A stretch of 64,000 nucleotides of DNA from JBBIMP01 sp037444305 (GTDB lineage Bacteria > Acidobacteriota > UBA6911): the NCBI GenBank assembly GCA_037444305.1, contig JBBIMP010000019.1, forward strand, positions 27,529 to 91,528. Direction: 5' to 3'. Below, piece after piece: positions 24,974 through 34,300 of the stretch. Position numbers and translations under genes: made by a program. Numbering within the stretch: the first letter of the stretch is position 1; each line of letters starts with the position of its first letter. A model generated the notes under the pieces. That model was not told the DNA's origin. It searched no databases and saw only the letters and a list, made by a program, of their open reading frames with translations.

Positions 24974-27325
24974 TCACGCCTCGATGTCCGACAGGACGTC
25001 GTCCAGGGCGCTGACCAGGCGGTCGGCATCCTCCCCGGTGAACACCAGGGGCGGCTTCATCTTGATGACGTTGTGGAACGGCCCGTCGGTGCTCAGCAGG
25101 AATCCCCGGGCCTTCATCCGGTTCGCAACCAGCCCGGCTTCCCGCCCGGCGGGCTCGAGCGTATCCCGGTCCCTCACCAGTTCGATGCCCGCGAACAACC
25201 CAAGCCCTCGCGCATCCCCGACGAGCTCGTGCCTTGCCTGCAGCCGGTGCAGCCCCTCGAGCAGGTGCGCTCCCGTCCGGAGGGCGTTTTCCTGCAGGCG
25301 CTGGTCGCGGATCACGTCCAGCACCGCCAGGCCGGCGGCGCACGAGACCGGGTTGCCGCCGAAGGTGTTGAAGTACTCCATGCCGTTGTGAAACGACGCA
25401 GCGATGGCAGGCGTCGTGACCACGATGGCCAGCGGGTGTCCATTGCCGGCCGGTTTCCCCATGGTCACGATGTCCGGCACAACCCCCTGGGTCTCAAAAG
25501 CCCAGAAATGCGATCCCACCCTGCCGAAGCCGACCTGGACCTCGTCCGCGATGCAGACGCCGCCGGCGGCGCGCACCTGTCGGTAGGACTCCTCCAGGTA
25601 ACCCGCCGGCAGCACCACCTGGCCGCCGCAGCTGATGATCGACTCCGCGATGAACGCGCACGGTCCGGTCCCGCGCGCCCCGATCGCCGCAACGGCACGG
25701 CCCACGTCCTGCGCGTAGAGCCTCCCGGTCTCGAATCCCAGGCCCTTGAAACGCCCGCGGTACCCGTCGGGCATCGGCACCACCTGCACGTGCGCGGGCG
25801 TTCCCCTTCCGCCGGGGCCGTTGTGCTTGTACGGGCTGATGTCGACCAGCGACGCCAGGTTTCCGTGATAGGCGACGTCGACCACGATCATGTCGCGACG
25901 GCCGGTGTGCGCCGCGGCGAGCCGGAGGGCCAGGTCGTTGGCTTCGCTTCCCGAGTTCACGAAGAAGCAGACGTGGAGCGGTTCCGGCAGCGTCGCCGCC
26001 AGGCGCTCGGCATACCGGAGGATGTTGTCGTGCAGGTAGCGCGTGTTGGTGTTGAGCGTCGCCATCTGCTGCGCGGCCGCGCGGACGACGCGCGGGTGGC
26101 TGTGGCCCACGTGGCAGACGTTGTTGACGACGTCGAGGTAGGCCCGCCCGTTCTCGTCGTAGAGGTACTGCCCGGCCCCGCGAACGATCCGGACCGGCTC
26201 CTCGTACGAGAGGCTCAGGTTCATCCCCAGGTGCCTGCGGCGTCGTGCCAGCAGCTCGGCCTTCGTTCCGACCGCCGCACCGCCCAGACCGCAGGCCTCG
26301 CGCAGCCGCGCATGGCAGGCGGAATAGGAGATCGCGCGCCACTGTTCGAGCAGGCGCAGCGCGGGGCGCCGGCTGATGACCAGGTAGTCATTCTCCGGCT
26401 CGAACCGCCTCTGGTAAGCCGCCACCGCGAGGCTGACGCAGAGTCGGGCGGCCACGAGCGAATACAGGAGTTCGATTTCCAGGGGCTCCAGCGGATAAGC
26501 GCCGTGGTATCCCGACACCACCTCGCAGGCGGATGCCAGCGGATCTTCCTTGCCCATCAGGGCGTAGGCCAGGACGATGGCCGGCTCGAACACCGTGTGC
26601 GAGTGGACCATGTCGCCGAAGTCGATGATGCCGGCTATTTCCGCCGGCCCGGCACCTCCGCTCTCCGTGACCAGCATGTTGTAGTCGTTCCCGTCGCCGT
26701 GCACGATGCTGCGGCGCAGCATCGGCAGCGCCGGTTCCACATGTGTGCGGATGTATTCCAGGAAGTGCTCCACCAGTTCCCGCTCCCGGGGAGCGGTTAA
26801 CAGCGGGAGGTGTTCGCGGATGACCTCCCCGGCGTGGCGGAGGTCCCAGTGCAGGCGCCGGTGCGCCGCGGGGCATTCAAAGGAGGCGAACTCTCTGCTC
26901 AGCCGCCCGGTGAATTCCCCCAGGCGTCGCAGCAGGAGGGGCGTGTGAGGCTGAGCCTCCGCCAGCGGTCTCCCGGGCAGCCAGGTAAGCAGGCGGACAA
27001 AGTGCCCTTTTCCATCCTCGGCCGTTACCCGCCCGATGGGCTCTCCGCCGACACCGGGGATCACCGACGGGGCGAGGGCGCGCCCTCCTCCGCCCAGGTG
27101 GGCCATGGCCGCGTTCTGCATCTCGAGGATGCCGCGGTCTTCCTGCGCGTTGGCGATCTTGAGGACGCAGCGTTCCCCGCTGCCGGTCGTCAGCAGGAAG
27201 TTCTGGTCCCGGTCGCTCGGCAATGGAGCGATATCCGCCGGATCTATGCCATAGACGCCGGCGGCGATCCTCCCGGCTGCTTCCCGGGTGAAGCACGGCC
27301 GGTCTTCGAGCAATGCCATGAACAC
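24974..27325 (-). CDS. Aminoglycoside-phosphotransferase-like kinase fused to class III aminotransferase/phospholyase
   Basis: 783 residues. Residues 1-330 are an APH/choline-kinase fold: VLKIANAQE (Lys), VRLLTWLPG, catalytic loop IVHGDGNDYNMLV and metal-binding IIDFGDMVH. Residues about 350-783 are a class III PLP enzyme: NSGSEANDLALRLA, YHGN, IADEVQVGFGRVG and PLP-Lys in VTMGKPAGNGHPLA. The MGKPxGNGHP form is that of ethanolamine-phosphate and phosphohydroxylysine phospholyases rather than ordinary transaminases. A kinase that phosphorylates an amino alcohol followed by PLP-dependent phosphate elimination is therefore likely. The start lies 10 bp after the methyltransferase stop, with GGAGG. 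Confidence 0.9.
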   Translation of the reverse strand: MFMALLEDRPCFTREAAGRIAAGVYGIDPADIAPLPSDRDQNFLLTTGSGERCVLKIANAQEDRGILEMQNAAMAHLGGGGRALAPSVIPGVGGEPIGRVTAEDGKGHFVRLLTWLPGRPLAEAQPHTPLLLRRLGEFTGRLSREFASFECPAAHRRLHWDLRHAGEVIREHLPLLTAPRERELVEHFLEYIRTHVEPALPMLRRSIVHGDGNDYNMLVTESGGAGPAEIAGIIDFGDMVHSHTVFEPAIVLAYALMGKEDPLASACEVVSGYHGAYPLEPLEIELLYSLVAARLCVSLAVAAYQRRFEPENDYLVISRRPALRLLEQWRAISYSACHARLREACGLGGAAVGTKAELLARRRRHLGMNLSLSYEEPVRIVRGAGQYLYDENGRAYLDVVNNVCHVGHSHPRVVRAAAQQMATLNTNTRYLHDNILRYAERLAATLPEPLHVCFFVNSGSEANDLALRLAAAHTGRRDMIVVDVAYHGNLASLVDISPYKHNGPGGRGTPAHVQVVPMPDGYRGRFKGLGFETGRLYAQDVGRAVAAIGARGTGPCAFIAESIISCGGQVVLPAGYLEESYRQVRAAGGVCIADEVQVGFGRVGSHFWAFETQGVVPDIVTMGKPAGNGHPLAIVVTTPAIAASFHNGMEYFNTFGGNPVSCAAGLAVLDVIRDQRLQENALRTGAHLLEGLHRLQARHELVGDARGLGLFAGIELVRDRDTLEPAGREAGLVANRMKARGFLLSTDGPFHNVIKMKPPLVFTGEDADRLVSALDDVLSDIEA

Positions 27326-27335
27326 CCCTCCGCGT

Positions 27336-28190
27336 TCAGATGGCTCTCAGCACCGTTATGAAGTATCCGCCCTGCCTGTGGTCTTCGTCCTGCGACTGGT
27401 GGTAGACATCCTCCATGACGCCCGACCGGTAGTACGAGGAGGCGAGAATCCTGAACCACCGCTCGCTCCGCAGCCCGTCAAAATCCTGTTCCATCGCGCC
27501 CTCTTCGAACTCCGTCCGGAGCAGTTCCAGGCGCGACAGCTCCTCCCGCGGCGCGGCGCTGTATTCAACGCGGTAGCAGATCCCTCCGGGTTTCAGAAGC
27601 CGGCGGAGGTTGAGCGCCACGAGCCGTTCCCGCAGCAGGTTGGAGTAGACCTCGTCGAAATCGTCGCAGTCACCGTCGGCCTCGGGGTCCGGGGCCGCGG
27701 CCAGCGCGCGGGCTGCCTCCCGGTCTAGGCGGCTCAGGAGCTTCTCGTTTGCCGTCCGGTCGTCCACCCCCACCCCGGGCACGATGTTGGGAAAGGCGAA
27801 TACCACCACATCGGCGATCCCTGTGCGTCCCTGCGGATCCGGCAGCAGGGTTTCCACGAGTTCGATCCGCTCGCGGACGGAGACGCCCATGCGCGCGATC
27901 CGCCTGTGCGCCAATCCCAGCATGTAGGAGGAGCCGTCGAGGCCCATGAGGCGGGACTCCGGAAACCGCCGCGCCAGCCGCGTCAGCAGGTTGCCGTGGC
28001 CGCAGGCGAAATCCACGATCAGTTGCGGGGAGCCCGCATAGGTTTCACGCACGAAATCCGCGATGGTGCGGTAGGCGTACCGGTGCGCCGCGTTCACCGA
28101 TTGCGTGTCCCACCACCGGCCGACCTTGTCGTTGTAGGAAACGACACCGCGGCCCAGCTCATCGTCGAAGGAAATGTCCTCGTTGCCCAT
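27336..28190 (-). CDS. SAM-dependent methyltransferase
   Basis: 284 residues from MGNEDISFDDELG, chosen because AGGAAGAG lies just upstream. Class I fold: LIVDFACGHGNLLTRLARRF (motif I), LMGLDGSSYMLGLA, VVVFAFPNIVPGV (motif II region), RLLKPGGICYRVEYS (motif III). It sits directly before the kinase-aminotransferase fusion, so it may act on the same small molecule, perhaps an amino alcohol. The substrate is not recognisable from sequence. Confidence 0.8.
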   Translation of the reverse strand: MGNEDISFDDELGRGVVSYNDKVGRWWDTQSVNAAHRYAYRTIADFVRETYAGSPQLIVDFACGHGNLLTRLARRFPESRLMGLDGSSYMLGLAHRRIARMGVSVRERIELVETLLPDPQGRTGIADVVVFAFPNIVPGVGVDDRTANEKLLSRLDREAARALAAAPDPEADGDCDDFDEVYSNLLRERLVALNLRRLLKPGGICYRVEYSAAPREELSRLELLRTEFEEGAMEQDFDGLRSERWFRILASSYYRSGVMEDVYHQSQDEDHRQGGYFITVLRAI

Positions 28191-28340
28191 GCTCTTCCTG
28201 CGAATACTGCCGTGATCGAAATGCACCCGGACTGCTTCAGGATTCCAAGAATAGCACGACGCCGCTGCCCTGCAACCCATGCCGTTCGCAAACAAGAGCG
28301 CTCCACGGTGGATCTCCGTGGAACCGCCCTATATCGCCTA

Positions 28341-28583
28341 TCAGGACGGCCCCGCCTTCCTCCTCACGGCGCGTTCGGCCAGATAGACGCCGGCGAGGAC
28401 CAGCGCGCCCCCGACAACCAGGTGCGGCGTAATCGCCTCGTCCAGCAGTAAGATTCCCAGGACCGTCGCCAGGATGGGTTGCAGACATGTCAGCACCGCC
28501 ACGCGCGAGGCCGGGATCTTTGTCAGCGCGTAGTAGAAGATTGTGTAGGCCTCTGCCGAGGCCGTGACCGCCAGGTAGAGCAT
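28341..28583 (-). pseudogene. C-terminal fragment of an EamA/DMT-family transporter
   Basis: 80 residues with three helices: YTIFYYALTKIPASRVAVLT, LQPILATVLGILLLDEAITP and VVGGALVLAGVYLAERAV. This is the second half of the C-terminal EamA repeat (normal proteins have ten helices and about 290 residues). A TGA lies two codons before the first ATG, and the sequence beyond is unrelated, so the first 200 residues are lost. Confidence 0.75.
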
Positions 28584-28771
28584 CTTTCATCCATCCCGAC
28601 CGCGCCTGCGGCCCGCACGAACGCGCCCGTGTACCACCAACACCCCTCCCGCGTCCAGTTGTTTGTCGAGGCGGACTTCCTGGTCCTCGGCGCCTGGATC
28701 CTCCGGCCTTCATCGCCATTTATTGAACTAATCGACTCCTTTTCTCGTTTGGAGCTACCGGAGGTGACCTC

Positions 28772-30013
28772 ATGGCCAAGAAGCGGATCTTCACAATTTC
28801 CTTCCTCACGATTGTCGGATTCCTGGTTCTCCTCGGGGGTTACTGGGTTTTCGGCGCGCTCTTCACGGTGGACAAGACCATCCCGCCGGAGAGCCTTGCC
28901 GTGATCGAAAAGGGGTCGATCGCCAGGTCGGTTGTCGCCACCGGGAAGGTCGAACCTCTGTCCAAGGTCGAAATCAAATCCAAGGCGAGCGGGCTCATCA
29001 AATATCTCTACGTCGACGCCGGCGACCGCGTGCGCGAGGGCCAGCTCCTCGTCGAGCTCGACAAGGAAACCCTCGAGGCGCAACTGAAGGAGGCGCGGGC
29101 ATTTCTCAGCGCCGCCGAGGGGAGATTCATGGAAGCCCAGTCCCACGGCAAGACGCTCCAGGCCAGCCTCCAGATGGCAAAGCTCGAAGCCGAAAACAAG
29201 GACTACGAGTTCATGGTGGCGGAATTCAGGCGCCAGCGGGAACTGCACGCCCAGGGATTGATCTCCCAGTCGGAGATCGACAGTGTGGAGCAGAGGATGA
29301 AGGCGGCCGAAGTCGCGCACCGGACCCTTCAGGCTGCCGTCAAGGTGAAGGAGGCGGAGCTGGAGCAGAATGACCGCACGCTGCACAAGGTCCGCGCGGA
29401 AGTCCTCCAGGCACAGGCTCAGGTCGAGCGCGCCGAGGAAAACCTCCGGTACGCCTCCATCCGCTCTCCAATGGACGGCGTCGTGCTCAGCCGCGAACTG
29501 GAGGTCGGCGACGCCGTTTCCTCCATTCTGCAGCTCGGCTCCAACGCCACCTTGATCATGACCCTCGGGGACGTGCGGGAGCTTTTTGTCGAGGGGAAGG
29601 TCGACGAAACCGACATCGGGGTCGTGTCGCTCGGTCAGCCCGTAAGGGTAACCGTTGACACCTACAAAAACGTCAAATTCGAAGGGAAGGTCCTCCGGAT
29701 CGCGCCCATGGGCGTGGAGAAGGACAACGTGACGCGCTTCGAGGTCCGCGTGTCCATCCTCAACGATCTGGATCGTCTCAAGGTCAACATGAGCGCCAAT
29801 GCCGAAATCATCCTGGAGGAGCGCCACGATGTCCTGCTGATCCCGGAAAGCGCCGTCATATACGACGAGAAACGGCAGACTTTCGTGGAGGTGCCGGACC
29901 TCTCCACGAAAACAGGACGCCGGCAGGTTGCCGTGCGGACAGGAATCAGCAACGGGGCGCGGACAGAGCTGCTTTCGGGATTGGAACTGGGAGACAAAGT
30001 GGTTCTGCAGTAA
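28772..30013 (+). CDS. HlyD/MacA-type membrane fusion protein
   Basis: 413 residues. N-terminal anchor RIFTISFLTIVGFLVLLGGY; lipoyl half SVVATGKVEPLSKVEIKSKA; a long coiled-coil hairpin (about residues 98-225, for example LKEARAFLSAAEGRFMEAQS); second lipoyl half IRSPMDGVVLSRELEVGDAV; then beta-barrel and MP domain LSTKTGRRQVAVRTGISNGA. GGAGGTGA precedes the start. As adaptor it links two inner-membrane permeases encoded next to an outer-membrane channel located elsewhere. Confidence 0.93.
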   Translation: MAKKRIFTISFLTIVGFLVLLGGYWVFGALFTVDKTIPPESLAVIEKGSIARSVVATGKVEPLSKVEIKSKASGLIKYLYVDAGDRVREGQLLVELDKETLEAQLKEARAFLSAAEGRFMEAQSHGKTLQASLQMAKLEAENKDYEFMVAEFRRQRELHAQGLISQSEIDSVEQRMKAAEVAHRTLQAAVKVKEAELEQNDRTLHKVRAEVLQAQAQVERAEENLRYASIRSPMDGVVLSRELEVGDAVSSILQLGSNATLIMTLGDVRELFVEGKVDETDIGVVSLGQPVRVTVDTYKNVKFEGKVLRIAPMGVEKDNVTRFEVRVSILNDLDRLKVNMSANAEIILEERHDVLLIPESAVIYDEKRQTFVEVPDLSTKTGRRQVAVRTGISNGARTELLSGLELGDKVVLQ

Positions 30014-30028
30014 ACCGCGAGACTGGAA

Positions 30029-31276
30029 ATGATGGATCTCATCCGCCAAACCTGGCTGAACCTGAAGGCCAACAAGACCCGGTCGTTTCTCACGATGTTC
30101 GGCATCGCCTGGGGCCTGATCTGTCTCATCCTGCTGACGGCGATGGGGGAGGGCATGTGGATCGCGCAGGAGCAGAAGGCGCGCCTCCTCGGCCAGAACA
30201 TCATGATCGTCTGGGGCGGCCTGACGAGCAAGGGGATGGAGGGCGTCCGCGCCGGCAGACCGATCCGGCTCACGCTGGACGACTATTACACGGTGCGGCA
30301 GCGGGCGGGATACCTGCATCGTTCCAGCCCCGAAATCCGGCGCTACCTGCCGGCGCGCTCGGACATCAACAACGGAACCTTCAATGTCCACGGGGTATTC
30401 CCCGAATACATGCAGATGCGCACCATCGAGGTCCATCGCGGCGGCCGGCAGATTCACGAGGGAGACAATGACGGAGCCCTGCGCGTGTGCATTGTGGGTG
30501 AGGAGGTGAAGGACCAGCTCTTCGACAAGGGGAGCGCCGTGGGACGCACCATCCACATCGGCAGCCTGCCCTACCTCGTCATCGGCGAGCTGATCCACAA
30601 GGAGCAGAACTCGAACTACAGCGGCCCGGACAACAAAAAGATCTTCATCCCATTCTTCACGATCGCCCGGGATTTTCCGCTGCCCACGGCGGTCGAAGGC
30701 AAATACCAGCTGTCGAACCTTATCCTGCAGCCGCGCAGCCCGGAAATCGGCGATGCCGCCGAGATCCAGGTGCGCAGGATCCTGGCCGCGGAAAAAGACT
30801 TCGACTACCTGGACGAGGATGCGCTCCCGATCTGGAACACGGTCCGCCAGGCGAAGTTCATCCAGAAGCTCTTCGCCTCGCTCCAGGTGTTTCTCGGCGC
30901 CGTGGCGATCGTCACCCTGCTGCTCGGCGGCGTCGGCGTCATGAACATCATGCTCCTTTCGGTCGGGGAGCGGACACGCGAGATCGGGATCTGCAAGGCC
31001 GTCGGCGCCACGACGAAACGCATCCTGCTGCAATTTTTCGCCGAATCCATGACGCTGACCTTCTTCGCCGGCCTGGCCGGGATATTTGTCGGATGGGGGC
31101 TCTGCGCTTTGATCAACCTTCTGCCCGAGCTCGACTTTTTCGCCGGCATGATCGTGACGCCGGAGGTCGGATTGATCGCCTTCGGCTTCCTGACGCTGGT
31201 GGGCGTTCTCTCGAGCATTTATCCGGCGGTCATCGCTTCGCTGGTCGATCCGATCGAGGCACTGCGGTATGAATGA
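30029..31276 (+). CDS. MacB-type ABC permease (adaptor-linked pair, first)
   Basis: 415 residues. First helix after MDLIRQTWLNLKANKTRSFL, periplasmic MacB domain, and C-terminal FtsX helices with GVGVMNIMLLSVGERTREIG and KAVGATTKRILLQFFAESMT. The C-terminus is YPAVIASLVDPIEALRYE. It starts 15 bp after the adaptor. No Walker motifs are present, so an ATPase must come from another locus. Confidence 0.92.
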   Translation: MMDLIRQTWLNLKANKTRSFLTMFGIAWGLICLILLTAMGEGMWIAQEQKARLLGQNIMIVWGGLTSKGMEGVRAGRPIRLTLDDYYTVRQRAGYLHRSSPEIRRYLPARSDINNGTFNVHGVFPEYMQMRTIEVHRGGRQIHEGDNDGALRVCIVGEEVKDQLFDKGSAVGRTIHIGSLPYLVIGELIHKEQNSNYSGPDNKKIFIPFFTIARDFPLPTAVEGKYQLSNLILQPRSPEIGDAAEIQVRRILAAEKDFDYLDEDALPIWNTVRQAKFIQKLFASLQVFLGAVAIVTLLLGGVGVMNIMLLSVGERTREIGICKAVGATTKRILLQFFAESMTLTFFAGLAGIFVGWGLCALINLLPELDFFAGMIVTPEVGLIAFGFLTLVGVLSSIYPAVIASLVDPIEALRYE

Positions 31277-31303
31277 CGCACACTTGATGAGAGAGAACCG
31301 AAG

Positions 31304-32560
31304 ATGATCGTCCTGGAAATCGTCAAGCGGGCCCTGGACAACCTGGTGGTGTACGGGAAGCGGTCGGTCATGACGGTGCTCGGCATCACGTGGGGAATTG
31401 CATCGTTCATCCTGCTGCTGGCCTACGGCGACGGCTTCCAGAGCGCGATGCTGCTGGGACTGCGGTACTTCGGCGACAGCGTAGTTGTCGTCTGGAACGG
31501 GCAGACCTCGATGCAGGCGGGCGGCGCCCGAGCCGGGCGCGTCGTTCGCACCAGGCCCGAAGACGTGGACCTGATCCGCCAGCGCTGCACCCTTGTCAAG
31601 CGCGTCAGCCCGGAGGTCTATTACGAGATGCAGCTGCGCTGGGGAGACCGGATCGCCAGCGCCGGCATCCGCTCGGTCAACGACGAGTATGGCGACATCC
31701 GCGGGATGTTCATGGGGGAAGGGCGTTTCATCAGCCCGGAAGACATGGCCGCCATGCGCCGCGTGGTGGTCCTGGGTTACGACCTCAAGAAGAAGCTCTT
31801 CAGCCAGGCCCCCGCGCTGGACCAGGACGTCTTCATCGACGGCGTGCGCTTCACCGTAGTCGGAATCCTCAAGAAGAAGATCGCCATCTCCAACTACTTC
31901 ACCCAGGACGATCTCTGCGCCCTCATACCCTTCAATGTCATGGGCACGATGAAGGACATCCGCTACAACAGCGTGCTCGTCTTTCAACCCGTCAGCGGCG
32001 CCATGGAGGACGGCGCGGTGAAGCAGGTCCTGCAGGTCCTCGGCGAGATCCACAAGTTCAATCCGGCCGACGAAAAGGCGCTGATTGTCCGCAGATTCAG
32101 CGAAGTGTTCGGCATCATCAACGGTCTGACCGCGGCCACCAAGGGGCTCCTGAACTTCATCGGCCTGTTTACGCTCGCCGTGGCCGGGGTCGGCATCATG
32201 AACATCATGCTCTTCTGCGTGCAGGAGCGGACGCACGAGATCGGCGTGATGAAGGCCATGGGCGCGCGCCGCCGGCACATTCGCGCGCAGTTCCTGGCTG
32301 AGGCGCTGGCTCTCTCGATCATCGGCGGAATTCTGGGCTACCTGCTCGCCATCCTGCTCGCTGGCTGGATCGGCGCCATCCCCTTCCTCAGCGCGTTGTT
32401 CGAAGATGCCAGCGGCCAGGGGGACATCCGTCTGCTCGTGCAGAGCCGGACCTTTTACATCTCCTTCAGCACCTTCTCGGTGATAGGGTTGCTTTCGGGC
32501 GCCTGGCCCGCGATCAAGGCTTCCCGGCTGGATCCGGTCCTGGCCCTCCGATCCGAGTGA
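31304..32560 (+). CDS. MacB-type ABC permease (adaptor-linked pair, second)
   Basis: 418 residues with the same plan: LVVYGKRSVMTVLGITWGIA, periplasmic domain to about 275, and GVGIMNIMLFCVQERTHEIG, KAMGARRRHIRAQFLAEALA. It ends AWPAIKASRLDPVLALRSE. An extended loop before the last helix (FEDASGQGDIRLLVQSRTF) is longer than in its neighbour. The gene ends 21 bp before the first copy of the fumC-end repeat. Confidence 0.92.
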   Translation: MIVLEIVKRALDNLVVYGKRSVMTVLGITWGIASFILLLAYGDGFQSAMLLGLRYFGDSVVVVWNGQTSMQAGGARAGRVVRTRPEDVDLIRQRCTLVKRVSPEVYYEMQLRWGDRIASAGIRSVNDEYGDIRGMFMGEGRFISPEDMAAMRRVVVLGYDLKKKLFSQAPALDQDVFIDGVRFTVVGILKKKIAISNYFTQDDLCALIPFNVMGTMKDIRYNSVLVFQPVSGAMEDGAVKQVLQVLGEIHKFNPADEKALIVRRFSEVFGIINGLTAATKGLLNFIGLFTLAVAGVGIMNIMLFCVQERTHEIGVMKAMGARRRHIRAQFLAEALALSIIGGILGYLLAILLAGWIGAIPFLSALFEDASGQGDIRLLVQSRTFYISFSTFSVIGLLSGAWPAIKASRLDPVLALRSE

Positions 32561-32580
32561 TCCAGAAACAGCGGCCACGG

Positions 32581-33102
32581 ATTCCACGAATTACACGAAT
32601 TTGGGGCGCACCGGAAAGCGCTCAGGAGAGGATTGGTCCGACAACTGAATGCCGGTCCTGGTCATCGGAATCGGCGGACGATTCTCAAATCATAGTCTCG
32701 GGGCGGACCCAGGCGTCGAACTGCTCCTCCGTCACCAGGCCGAGCTTCAGCGCCGCCTCCCTGAGGCCGATCCCCTCGGCGTGCGCCGTCTTCGCAATCC
32801 TGGCCGCGTTGTCGTACCCGATGTGCGGGTTGAGCGCCGTGACGAGCATCAGGCTTCTGCCCATCAACTCCGTGATCCGCTCCCTGTCGGCCTCCAGCCC
32901 CGCGGCGCAATGCTCGTCGAAGCCCTCGCAGACGGCGGCCAGGAGCCGGCAGGAGTGGAGAAAATTGTGGATGATGAGGGGCTTATACACGTTCAGTTCG
33001 AAGTTTCCCGAGGCCCCGCCGACATTCACCGCGACGTCGTTGCCGAGGACCTGCGCGCAGACCATGGTCATGGCCTCGCTCTGCGTAGGGTTCACTTTGC
33101 CG
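32581..33102. repeat. Long direct repeat, copy 1 (fumC 3' end plus flank)
   Basis: 522 bp, nearly identical to 37323-37838 (516 bp) in the same orientation; the 6-bp length difference is one deletion in the non-coding flank (CCTGGTCATCGG versus CCTGGG). Left edge ATTCCACGAATTACACGAAT, right edge CACTTTGCCG. The two copies are 4742 bp apart. Confidence 0.93.
32685..33102 (-). pseudogene. C-terminal fragment of class II fumarase
   Basis: About 138 codons from KVNPTQSEAMTMVCAQVLGN to FDAWVRPETMI, differing from the intact fumC at 37421-38812 at only a few residues (C to S, V to M, S to G). The upstream fumarase part is replaced by gamma-glutamyltransferase sequence. It lacks the start, the active-site loop GSSIMP and the other catalytic regions, so it is not functional. 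Confidence 0.92.
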
Positions 33103-33364
33103 CCGCCATCGCACACCCGTCCGCGCGCGGGTCGCTGCCGCCGCACAGCACACCGCTAACGGGATCGCGCAGGATGATCTGCCCGCGGCCGAAGATGGCG
33201 CGCTCGTAGCCGCTGACGACGCCGACCGGGTGGCCCATCTGGGCCAGCGCGACCACCGTCGCGGCCGGGATGCCCTCGGCCAGGATCTCCAGCCCGGCGG
33301 CCACGGCCAATGGCTGCGAAGCCGCCACCATGCCGCGGCGGCCGTAGACGGGCGAGCGGCGGGA
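33092..33364 (-). pseudogene. Gamma-glutamyltransferase remnant with internal deletion
   Basis: One frame joins the GGT N-terminus (SPVYGRRGMVAASQPLAVAA, GLEILAEG) directly to the GGT C-terminus (IPAATVVALAQMGHPVGVVS, FGRGQIILRDPVSGVLCGGS, DPRADGC). Intact GGTs have about 430 residues between these parts, including the autoprocessing Thr. The stop codon at 33092 falls inside the fumC repeat. No start or RBS remains; the 5' edge abuts the divergent MBL fragment. Confidence 0.75.
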
Positions 33365-33367
33365 ACG

Positions 33368-34240
33368 GTGACGACACCGGCGCAGCAAAGCCAGGCCAGG
33401 ATAACCATCCTGCCCGTGGCCGGGCCCGTCTACATGCTGCAGGGCGGGGGCGGCAACATCGGCGCGGTGGCCGATCCTGCGGGAATGCTGTTGATTGACG
33501 CCATGGAAAAGCCCGTGGCAGATCAGATCCGCGCCGCCATCCGCTCCCTGCCCGGCGGCGACCGCGTGCGCTAAATCGTAAACACACACCGGCACGGCGG
33601 CCACACAAGAGGCAACAAGGCATTGGGACTCGGCGCCACGATCGTCGCTCATGAAAACGTCCGCAAGCTGGTGTCCAAGGATCAGGTCCTGCTGGGAAGA
33701 GAGGTCAAGGCCTTCCCTGCAGAGGCCCTGCCCAACATCACATACTCCGACAAGCTCACGGCATACGCCGCAAAAGAAATGGTCCGGCTGGTGCATTACC
33801 CCCTGGCGCACACCGACGGGGATACGATTGTCTTCATCGGCCGTCATAAGGCGGTGCATATGGGCGACATGTTTTTCAACGGCATGTTCCCGTTTTTGGA
33901 CGTGGCCAACGGCGGGGACATCGGCAACTGGGTGCGGCAGCTGGACAGGATCCTGGCGGAACTCCCCGCCGACGCTAAAATCATCCCCGGCCACGGCCCG
34001 CTCGCCGGCCCGGCCGAGCTCAAGGTGTTCCGCCAGATGCTCCACGATACGGCCGACATCGTGCGAGGACAGATGAAAGCAGGAAAAACGCTGGATCAGA
34101 TCAAGGACGCCGGGCTCCCCGATCGTTTCGCTCCCTGGACGAAAGGATTCCTGACGACTCCTCAATGGCTGGAACCGGTCTATCGAAGCCTGGAGAAGCA
34201 CAAGCGCCCGGGGCCTGATTGGCCTGAATCCCAAACAGGT
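33368..34240 (+). pseudogene. Metallo-beta-lactamase-fold hydrolase with in-frame stop
   Basis: The frame reads ITILPVAGPVYMLQGGGGNI ... GMLLIDAMEKPVADQIRAAI ... GDRVR, then TAA (33572-33574), then IVNTHRHGGHTRGNKALG and onward without another stop. TAA stands where family members have Tyr or Phe. The metal motif is HRHGGH instead of HxHxDH, so the Asp is also lost. Downstream landmarks remain (VHMGDMFFNGMFPFLDVANG, AKIIPGHGPLAGP). The signal peptide is missing at the GGT junction, and the 3' end runs into unrelated antisense sequence. Confidence 0.8.
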
Positions 34241-34300
34241 GAACCCCCCTCTTTCACGCGAATCTCGATTCGCGAGGGCGCACGGAGCCGAGCGAGGCGC

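Noticed and set aside
28523..32587. A continuous open frame of over 1350 codons on the minus strand
   Set aside because: It lies antisense to the adaptor and two MacB permeases, which have clear family motifs and ribosome sites. The antisense product is His/Asp/Gln-rich with no domain, typical of a shadow frame in high-GC DNA.
32683..33146. A second functional fumarase
   Set aside because: Only the last ~138 codons are present; the apparent N-terminal 16 residues are antisense GGT sequence.
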